Positions 14,537 through 20,071 of a stretch of DNA of 20,071 nucleotides are shown one piece after another. Below the pieces are notes generated by a model, which ran no database searches, was not told the DNA's origin, and was given only the letters and a program-made list of their open reading frames with translations. The translations under genes were made by a program, and so were the position numbers. Position 1 is the first letter of the stretch. Each line of letters opens with the position of its first letter. The DNA is taken from contig DBBY01000049.1 of assembly GCA_002292855.1 (NCBI GenBank), positions 44,920 to 64,990 of the forward strand. The letters are read 5' to 3'. This DNA comes from Flavobacteriales bacterium UBA972. GTDB lineage: Bacteria > Bacteroidota > Bacteroidia > Flavobacteriales > Schleiferiaceae.

Positions 14537-15382
14537 ATGGTCGGACGCCTCGCCCCTTCACCCACGGGAATCATGCACTGGGGCAATGCCTCGACGGCGC
14601 TGATGGCCTGGCTTCAGGTGCGGTCTCAGGCAGGAACCCTGCTTTTGCGCATCGAAGATTTAGACCCCCAGCGGAGCAAGCCCGAGTTTGCCGAGGGCTG
14701 GCGACGCGACCTCGCCTGGCTCGGATTGGAATGGGATCGGGAGGTTCCCCAGCAGTCCCTGCGCGGAGCATCCTACCAAGAGGCGCTGGAGAAGCTCCAG
14801 GCCAAAAATTTGGTTTTTGCCTGCCAATGCACGCGGCGGGATATGGACGAGGCCGTGACCGCGCCCCAGGGACCTAGGGCAGATTCCTACCCGGGAACCT
14901 GCTCCGACGGCCGTTGGCCCTTGGGCGGACCAGGCGCTCGGAGGCTCCGCTATGCCGACAATGCGGTAGTACTTCGCCGCGCAGACGGGGCCTGGGCCTA
15001 CCAGCTTGCTGTGGTGGTCGACGACTTTGACCAGGGCGTTAGCCATATAATGCGGGGCAGGGATCTTGCCACGAGCCAGGCGGTCCAGGACTTTATGCAC
15101 CGCGAACTGGGCAATCCCCAAGCCCCGGAGGTGGCGTTGGCGCCCCTGTGGATGGGGGCCGACGGGCATCGTTTGAGCAAGCGCCACGGGTCGGTGGGCA
15201 TTCGGAGTTCTGGCTTGGAGGCTGCCCAGGCCCTGGGCCTCCTGGCCCAGGGCCTGGGGCTGCGCGACCGCCCTGACGCCTGTTCCCCGACCGAGCTAAT
15301 CGACGACTGGCGGGCGCGCGGCCCGGCCAGCCTCGCCAAAGGCGAGGTGGCGGCAGCCAACATCCTACCTTTGCAGCTATGA
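14537..15382 (+). CDS. gluQ: Glutamyl-Q tRNA(Asp) synthetase
   Basis: A 281-aa paralogue of the catalytic half of glutamyl-tRNA synthetase with no anticodon-binding domain. In this family it activates glutamate and attaches it to queuosine in the anticodon of tRNA-Asp. GRLAPSPTG..HWGN (3-17) is the HIGH-type signature, RIEDLDPQR (38-46) follows, and the GluQRS zinc site is intact: Cys96, Cys98, Tyr118 and Cys122 (CQCTR ... YPGTC). DGHRLSKRHGS (209-219) is the KMSKS equivalent. Length and zinc site separate it from true GltX (about 480-500 aa). It shares an ATGA overlap with yicC. Confidence 0.93.
   Translation: MVGRLAPSPTGIMHWGNASTALMAWLQVRSQAGTLLLRIEDLDPQRSKPEFAEGWRRDLAWLGLEWDREVPQQSLRGASYQEALEKLQAKNLVFACQCTRRDMDEAVTAPQGPRADSYPGTCSDGRWPLGGPGARRLRYADNAVVLRRADGAWAYQLAVVVDDFDQGVSHIMRGRDLATSQAVQDFMHRELGNPQAPEVALAPLWMGADGHRLSKRHGSVGIRSSGLEAAQALGLLAQGLGLRDRPDACSPTELIDDWRARGPASLAKGEVAAANILPLQL
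15331..15347 (+). other. Hairpin near the end of gluQ
   Basis: CCTCGCC-AAA-GGCGAGG, seven perfect pairs with a three-base loop, 19 bases upstream of the yicC promoter box. There is no T-run, so it is not a standard terminator; it might slow or attenuate read-through into yicC, or be incidental to the GC-rich coding sequence. Confidence 0.3.
15366..15373 (+). promoter_or_regulatory. Perfect Bacteroidota -7 box before yicC
   Basis: TACCTTTG matches TAnnTTTG exactly and ends five bases before the yicC ATG, inside the last codons of gluQ. No TTG is present at the usual -33 distance in this GC-rich stretch. If used, it would give a leaderless or nearly leaderless yicC transcript in addition to read-through from gluQ. 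Confidence 0.5.
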
Positions 15383-16236
15383 TTCAATCCATGACCGGCT
15401 TCGGCCAGGCCAGTGCAACCCACGAAGGCCAGCGCATCTCGGTAGAAATCCGCTCGCTCAACAGCCGCGGCCTCGACCTCAACCTGCGCATGCCGCACCG
15501 CTACCGAGAACGCGACCTGACCTGGCGCAAAATGATTGGAGACGCGGTGCAGCGCGGCAAAGTCGACGTCAGCATCAACCGCGAACAGGCCGAGGGCCGC
15601 AGCAACGGGCTCCACGAAGCCCACCTGCGCCAAACCATGGACGACCTGCAGCGCATTGCGGGCGGGAGCCTAACTCCGGCAGAAGCCCTGTCAATGGCCC
15701 TGCGCGTTCCAACCGAGCAGGGACCTGCAGCCGAACTGGATCCAGCCGAGGCAAAGGCTGTGGAGGCCTTGATTCGTTCCGCGCTTGAAGCGTTTCAAAC
15801 CTTTCGCAGCCACGAAGGGTCCGCGCTTGCCCGCGACCTCGAAGCCAACCTAGCGACCATTGAGCGGGGCCTGCCCGTAATCGAAGCCGCTGAACCCGAG
15901 CGCCTGGAGCACCTCAAGGGCCGCTTGACCAAAGCCGCCGTGAAGGCCGCCGACGACCAGCCCATGGACCCGCAGCGCTGGGAACAAGAACTGCTGTTTT
16001 ATGTCGAGAAAATGGACATCAACGAAGAAAAAGTTCGCCTTAAAGCACACATTAAGCACTTTCACGAGGCCCTCTCGGCCGGCGAAGGCCGCAAACTCGG
16101 CTTTTTGGCCCAAGAACTTGGCCGCGAAATCAACACCCTGGGCAACAAGGCCCACCACGTAGGCATGCAGCGCCAAGTAGTGCAAATGAAGGAGGAGCTC
16201 GAAAAAATCAAGGAACAAGTCCTCAACGTCCTGTAA
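15379..16236 (+). CDS. yicC: YicC/YloC-family endoribonuclease
   Basis: A 285-aa protein, close to the usual 290. The N-terminus MIQSMTGFGQAS and the 'EIRSLNSRGLDLNLRMP' stretch are the YicC N-terminal domain; the C-terminal domain (about 200-285) carries 'VEKMDINEEKVRLKAHIKHF' and 'LGFLAQELGREINTLGNKA', its most conserved segment. Members are endoribonucleases acting on RNA in the cytosol, with roles in stationary-phase fitness and small-RNA turnover. The gene is coupled to gluQ by the ATGA overlap and leads into gmk and nadD, an order familiar from Bacteroidota. Confidence 0.94.
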   Translation: MIQSMTGFGQASATHEGQRISVEIRSLNSRGLDLNLRMPHRYRERDLTWRKMIGDAVQRGKVDVSINREQAEGRSNGLHEAHLRQTMDDLQRIAGGSLTPAEALSMALRVPTEQGPAAELDPAEAKAVEALIRSALEAFQTFRSHEGSALARDLEANLATIERGLPVIEAAEPERLEHLKGRLTKAAVKAADDQPMDPQRWEQELLFYVEKMDINEEKVRLKAHIKHFHEALSAGEGRKLGFLAQELGREINTLGNKAHHVGMQRQVVQMKEELEKIKEQVLNVL

Positions 16237-16280
16237 ACCAGCAACCAGCAACTAGCAACTAGAAGCCAGAAGCCAACCAG
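16236..16280 (+). repeat. Period-7 tandem repeat between yicC and gmk
   Basis: Units with the consensus (C/A)A(A/G)C(C/T)AG run in register from the yicC stop almost to the gmk start: AACCAG, CAACCAG, CAACTAG, CAACTAG, AAGCCAG, then a final unit extended to AAGCCAACCAG. The units change in steps, as expected of an array that expands by slippage. It fills the whole 48-base intergenic space and so also forms the gmk leader. Confidence 0.8.
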
Positions 16281-16284
16281 CCCT

Positions 16285-16860
16285 ATGTCCCACGGTCAAC
16301 TCCTCATTCTTTCGGCGCCTTCGGGTGCGGGCAAGACCACGCTGGTACGCCGACTTATGGCCCGACTTCCCTTGCTCGCATTCAGCATCTCGGCCACCAC
16401 AAGGGCTCCGCGCGGCAACGAAGAAGACGAGGTGGACTACCACTTTCTGAGCACCGAAGCCTTCTTGGAACGCGTGAACCGCGGCGAATTCCTGGAATGG
16501 GAAGAGGTCTACCCCGGCCGCTACTACGGAACGCTTAAAAGCGAGGTCCAGCGGCTTTGGTCCGAGGGGAAAGTCGTCGTTTTTGACATCGACGTAGTGG
16601 GCGGACTCAACCTTAAAAAGCAGTTTGGTTCCGAAGCGCTCGCTCTTTTTGTGGCCCCAACGAGCCTCGAAGTTTTAGGCCAACGCCTGCGCAACCGCGG
16701 AACCGAAACCGAAGAACAAATCGCCCTGCGCCTGACCAAGGCCCAGTGGGAACTGACCCAGGCTCCCGATTTTGACCATATTTTGGTGAACGACGACCTG
16801 GATCGCGCCACAGCCGAAGCCCTGGCCCTCATTAAAGCCTTTGACCCCCGTTGCGCGTAG
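16285..16860 (+). CDS. gmk: Guanylate kinase
   Basis: A 191-aa cytosolic enzyme that phosphorylates GMP to GDP with ATP. The P-loop SAPSGAGKTTL lies at about 10-20, the GMP-binding SATTRAPRGNEEDEVDYHF follows at about 35-53, and EFLEWEEVYPGRYYGT (about 68-83) and FDIDVVGGLNLKK are the expected family blocks. A later RLRNRGTETEEQIALRL forms the lid region. The start ATG follows the heptad repeat array. The last ten bases overlap nadD. Confidence 0.97.
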   Translation: MSHGQLLILSAPSGAGKTTLVRRLMARLPLLAFSISATTRAPRGNEEDEVDYHFLSTEAFLERVNRGEFLEWEEVYPGRYYGTLKSEVQRLWSEGKVVVFDIDVVGGLNLKKQFGSEALALFVAPTSLEVLGQRLRNRGTETEEQIALRLTKAQWELTQAPDFDHILVNDDLDRATAEALALIKAFDPRCA

Positions 16861-17432
16861 GACTGCTTTTTGGCACCTATAATCCAGTTCACCTCAGCCA
16901 CTTATTGGTTGCGGAACGGCTTAAGGCGCAGAGCCAACTCGACGAAGTCTGGCTGGTTTTAAGCCCGAGAAGCCCCTTTAAGCAGGGCGAAACCCTTGCG
17001 AGCGACGCCCACCGGTTTGCCATGCTGCAGCTCGCGGTGGCTGGGCGCTCTGGGCTGGTCGCCAGCGACGTCGAGCTCGGAATGCCCCAGCCCAACTACA
17101 CGGTGCAAACGCTTGAAATACTGGTCGCTCGCTACCCAAAAAACGAGTTCGTCCTGCTCATGGGCGAAGACAATTTGGCCGGATTCAGCCAATGGCGCGA
17201 CCCCAAGCGCATCCTGGAACTCGCCCGACTGGTGGTCTACCCTCGCCCCGAATCAGGGCTCGACGCCCATTCGCCCTGGCTTCAGCACCCAAGGGTGGTC
17301 CGCGTAGAAGACTTGCAAATGAACCGCAGCAGCAGCGCGGTGCGTCAAGCCGTATTTGCGGGCGGCGAAGCTCTCGAAGACCTTCCGACTGCCGTTGCAG
17401 CGTATATTCGAGAGCATGGCCTCTACCGATAA
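16851..17432 (+). CDS. nadD: Nicotinate-nucleotide adenylyltransferase
   Basis: A 193-aa enzyme that joins nicotinate mononucleotide with ATP to give deamido-NAD, in NAD synthesis. The N-terminus GLLFGTYNPVHLSHLLVAE holds the nucleotidyltransferase (H/T)xGH-type site, here HLSH; LMGEDNLAGFSQWRDP is the central NaMN/ATP-binding block; RSSSAVRQAV is the C-terminal SSTxIR-like motif. The only start that gives the normal N-terminus is a TTG at 16851, ten bases inside gmk; no in-frame ATG or GTG is suitably placed. The rare start codon and overlap imply translation coupled to gmk and modest output. Confidence 0.95.
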   Translation: MRVGLLFGTYNPVHLSHLLVAERLKAQSQLDEVWLVLSPRSPFKQGETLASDAHRFAMLQLAVAGRSGLVASDVELGMPQPNYTVQTLEILVARYPKNEFVLLMGEDNLAGFSQWRDPKRILELARLVVYPRPESGLDAHSPWLQHPRVVRVEDLQMNRSSSAVRQAVFAGGEALEDLPTAVAAYIREHGLYR

Positions 17433-17438
17433 ATCCCG

Positions 17439-20071
17439 ATGATTCCCTTTCTGCAGCGCGTAGCCGAGGCAGCGACCTCCTGTGGGGTTCCCCTGCACCG
17501 AGTTGGCATTGTGCTCCCTACGCGCAGGGCGGAACGCAGCCTGAGGCGTCATTGGGGTCAGGGAACGCCAGTTCTTAGCCCGAGCGTTTGGGCCATCGAA
17601 GAGGTAATGGCTGACCTGGCCGGAGTCGCCGCAGCAAGCCCCACCGAACAGCTGCTGGCTCTTTTTAGCGCCCACCGCAAGGTTGCGGGGGCCCATGCCG
17701 ACCCCCTTGATGAGTTTTTGCGCTGGGCTCCGACCATTTTGCGGGACTTTGGCGAGCTCGACCGGCACGGAGCCGATACCCTGGCTGCCCTGCGCGAGCT
17801 GCGCGAAATCGAGGCCCTTGGCGAATGGGGCTTGGACCAGCCTACCGAACTCATGAGCCGACGCCTAACGCTTTGGCGCCAGCTCCCCGAACTCTACACC
17901 AGCTACCACGAAACCCTGGGTGCTGACGGCCTCACTACACCGGGCATGCAGTTTCGCAGAGCCTCGCCGCCGGGTACTGGACCCAGCGAAGCCGCATGGT
18001 CCGCTTGGTGCGCACGGCAGGGCGTAGACCGCCTCTTTTTTGCCGGATTCAATGCCCTAACCCCGCCCGAAGAAGCCCTGCTGCGCTCCGCCCATCTGCA
18101 CCTGGGCGCGCAAGCCCTCTGGGACGCCGACCGCCACTACCTCGACCTCAAGGTGCACGAAGCCGGCGAAGCCCTGCGCGACCTGCTGATGAAGCTTCCC
18201 GAAGGCCTTACGGGCGACCTAAGCAACGCGCCCGCCCACTGGGCAACCAGCAGCCAGCATATTGAGGTGATTTCGGCCAGCCGACACCTTGGAGTTGCAC
18301 AGACCGTAGGCGCCCTGCTCGAAGAATGGGGTCCCGACGAAGCCCGCCAGACCGCCGTGGTCCTGGGCGACGAAAGCCTCCTGGTGCCCGTGCTGCAGGC
18401 CCTGCCCGAAGGCATTGAAGAAGCCAACGTCACTATGGGTCTGCCCCTGAACCTCACCCTTCCCTATGCAGGGGTCGAGGTCTTTCTGCAGCTGCACGAG
18501 GCCCGCGAGCAAAACCGCGGAAGCTACCCGCGCCGCCTGCTCGAGGCCACCCTGATTCACCCCTTTGCCGCCATGATGGTGAGCGAGCCAAGCATTCTCT
18601 TCAGCGCCCAATTCGAGCTCCGACGGGCGCGCCGCGCCCACTGGTCCGCAGCCCAAGTCGAAGCCCTGCTGGGTGCTGATGCGGCCTTGTGGCGGCCTGC
18701 TCCCGACCCGCGGCAACTCGTTCAGGAGCTCGCGAAGCGCACCGCGCATTGGTTGTCGGTTCCGCGCCCCGCCTGGGAGGGGGAGCCGGCCCGCGCCGTG
18801 CTGCAAATCCTCGAACGGCTGCAAGGCATGCTGCCCGACGAAGTGCTGGGCGTCGGAAGCCTCTTGCGCCTCTACCGATCGCTCGCCACGGAATCGCCCG
18901 TCGCCTTTTTTGGCGAGCCCTTCAACGGGCTGCAAATCATGGGTTTGCTCGAGACCCGCGCCCTGGATTTTAAGCGACTCATCATAGCCCCGCTCAACGA
19001 GGGCGTGCTGCCCCAAGGCAGAAGCACCTCGAGCTTTCTGCCCTTTGACCTGCGCAAGGCCTACGGGCTTCCGCTGCCTCAAGACCGAGAATCGGTGGCG
19101 GCCTACCACCTGTATCGCCTGATGCAGCGCGCCGAAACCGTCGTTATGGTAGTCAACAGCGAGCCCGACGGCCTCGGCAAGGGCGAGCCCAGCCGCTGGG
19201 TGCGCCAGGCCCAGCTTGAACTTGCAAGCTATCCTGGGGTCACCGTGACCGACCGCCGGCTTACCTGGCCGCTGCGACCGGACCAGTTTCAGCCCGCAGG
19301 GGCCGACGTTCCTAGTGGCCCCGAAGTCTGGCCCATGGTAGCCGAAGCCCTGCTGCGCAAAGGCCTTAGCCCAACCGGATTCCAGCGCTTCCTCGAGGAC
19401 CCCTACCTCTTCTTGGTCCGCAATGTGCTCGAGATCCGCGAAGAATCGCGCACCCACGACCGCGTAGCCGCCGACGCCCTAGGAACCGCGCTGCACTTCG
19501 TGCACGAGCAACTTTACAAGACCCTCCGCGACCATAAAACCTGGGCTCTGGACCGCGTCGAGGCCTGGACCCATGAGGGCGTAAATAAAGAAATGCCTTC
19601 GTCGCTCGACACCGGCTACCCGCTGCTCACCCGCCAAATCGCCCTGCACATGGCCCAGGCCTGGGCCGAAGCCGAGGGCCAGCGGAACGAAGACGACCGC
19701 GAACTCGCCTTTGAAATCATCGGCGTCGAAGAAATGCTGGAGGCCCCGCTGCAGCTCGACTTTGGCCCGGTCCCCTTGCGCGGAACCGCCGACCGAATCG
19801 AGCGCTGGTCCGACGGGCGCCTGGTCGTGGTAGACCTCAAAACGGGAGCCGTCGACGAGGGCAGCGCCCGCTGCAAAAACGAATGGTCTGAACTCCAAAA
19901 ACCGAGCAAGGCCAAAGGACTTCAGCTCATGACCTACGCCTGGATGCTCGGCCAGCGCTACCCCGACGCCCGTGAATTCCAGGTCGGAATCGCCCCCATG
20001 CGGCGCCCCCACGACCCCGTGCTCTGGTTCAGCATTGCCAAGCGTAGCCTGCTCACCCGCGCCGACCTAGA
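17439..20071 (+). CDS. AddB/RecB-like PD-(D/E)XK nuclease family protein (3' end outside window)
   Basis: An open frame of 877 codons from the ATG six bases after nadD to the window edge, with no stop. The N-terminal VGIVLPTRRAERSLRRHW is the degenerate first helicase block of AddB-type proteins, NVTMGLPL (about 330-337) and IMGLLETRALDFKRLIIAPLN (about 500-520) are typical of the family, and the C-terminal nuclease core is complete: GTALHFVHEQLY (His686), ADRIERW (Asp785), VVVDLKTG (Asp799, Lys801) and QLMTY (Gln829, Tyr833). Such proteins process double-strand breaks together with a UvrD-like helicase partner, often encoded next door; that gene would be expected just beyond this window. No four-Cys iron-sulfur motif is visible in the part seen. 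Confidence 0.88.
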   Translation, partial: MIPFLQRVAEAATSCGVPLHRVGIVLPTRRAERSLRRHWGQGTPVLSPSVWAIEEVMADLAGVAAASPTEQLLALFSAHRKVAGAHADPLDEFLRWAPTILRDFGELDRHGADTLAALRELREIEALGEWGLDQPTELMSRRLTLWRQLPELYTSYHETLGADGLTTPGMQFRRASPPGTGPSEAAWSAWCARQGVDRLFFAGFNALTPPEEALLRSAHLHLGAQALWDADRHYLDLKVHEAGEALRDLLMKLPEGLTGDLSNAPAHWATSSQHIEVISASRHLGVAQTVGALLEEWGPDEARQTAVVLGDESLLVPVLQALPEGIEEANVTMGLPLNLTLPYAGVEVFLQLHEAREQNRGSYPRRLLEATLIHPFAAMMVSEPSILFSAQFELRRARRAHWSAAQVEALLGADAALWRPAPDPRQLVQELAKRTAHWLSVPRPAWEGEPARAVLQILERLQGMLPDEVLGVGSLLRLYRSLATESPVAFFGEPFNGLQIMGLLETRALDFKRLIIAPLNEGVLPQGRSTSSFLPFDLRKAYGLPLPQDRESVAAYHLYRLMQRAETVVMVVNSEPDGLGKGEPSRWVRQAQLELASYPGVTVTDRRLTWPLRPDQFQPAGADVPSGPEVWPMVAEALLRKGLSPTGFQRFLEDPYLFLVRNVLEIREESRTHDRVAADALGTALHFVHEQLYKTLRDHKTWALDRVEAWTHEGVNKEMPSSLDTGYPLLTRQIALHMAQAWAEAEGQRNEDDRELAFEIIGVEEMLEAPLQLDFGPVPLRGTADRIERWSDGRLVVVDLKTGAVDEGSARCKNEWSELQKPSKAKGLQLMTYAWMLGQRYPDAREFQVGIAPMRRPHDPVLWFSIAKRSLLTRADL

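Noticed and set aside
14537..15382. Truncated glutamyl-tRNA synthetase pseudogene
   Set aside because: The length and the Cys96/Cys98/Tyr118/Cys122 zinc site fit the stand-alone GluQRS family, so it is a complete gene of a different function.
16236..16280. Possible CRISPR or phage attachment array
   Set aside because: The units are seven bases with no spacers, and there are no cas or integrase genes nearby; this is a simple tandem repeat.
18219..19457. Long open frame of 412 codons on the minus strand
   Set aside because: It is antisense to the AddB-like nuclease, whose plus-strand frame carries clear family motifs. The minus-strand product is a His/Gly/Gln-rich shadow caused by biased codon use.

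Overview
The window looks like a chromosomal segment of a Bacteroidota bacterium, most plausibly a marine, fairly GC-rich member of the Flavobacteriales. The grounds are: promoter boxes of the Bacteroidota type (TAnnTTTG) just ahead of several start codons with little Shine-Dalgarno signal; a proteorhodopsin carrying the green-tuning Met typical of flavobacterial pumps, paired with the retinal-forming enzyme Blh; Bacteroidota-style lipoproteins; and the order yicC-gmk-nadD. I cannot name the species. No rRNA, tRNA, CRISPR array or insertion sequence is visible.

Layout. (1) 1-6383, + strand: a tripartite multidrug-type efflux operon, made of the C-terminal part of a TetR-like regulator cut by the window edge, a TolC-like outer-membrane channel, a lipoprotein membrane-fusion adaptor and a 1150-aa RND permease. 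A strong hairpin follows it. (2) 6451-8070, +: a short, divergent 1-deoxy-xylulose-5-phosphate synthase (dxs), the first step of the MEP isoprenoid pathway. (3) 8117-10169, - strand: trpS and, after it, a lower-GC alpha/beta hydrolase. A decayed second copy of the trpS 3' end lies on the far side of the hydrolase, against the dxs stop, so the hydrolase appears to be a cassette inserted at the end of trpS. (4) 10341-11207, +: proteorhodopsin with its own predicted promoter and two tandem 32-bp terminators. (5) 14437-11240, -: a tight four-gene run of a trans-sulfuration enzyme, a TrkA/KtrA potassium regulator, an unknown lipoprotein and blh, convergent with proteorhodopsin. (6) 14537-20071, +: a housekeeping run of gluQ, yicC, gmk, nadD and an AddB/RecB-like PD-(D/E)XK nuclease that runs off the window.

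How the parts fit. Proteorhodopsin and Blh form a light-driven proton pump plus chromophore supply: Blh cleaves beta-carotene to retinal, which binds Lys223 of the opsin. Dxs supplies isoprenoid precursors upstream of carotenoids, so the first and last steps of retinal synthesis flank the opsin within about 6 kb; the carotenoid genes themselves are not in the window. The most unusual structural feature is the trpS 3'-end relic flanking the hydrolase. Other points of note are the tandem terminators, a period-7 tandem repeat before gmk with a related pair ahead of the trans-sulfuration gene, and near-leaderless promoter placement at dxs, trpS and yicC.
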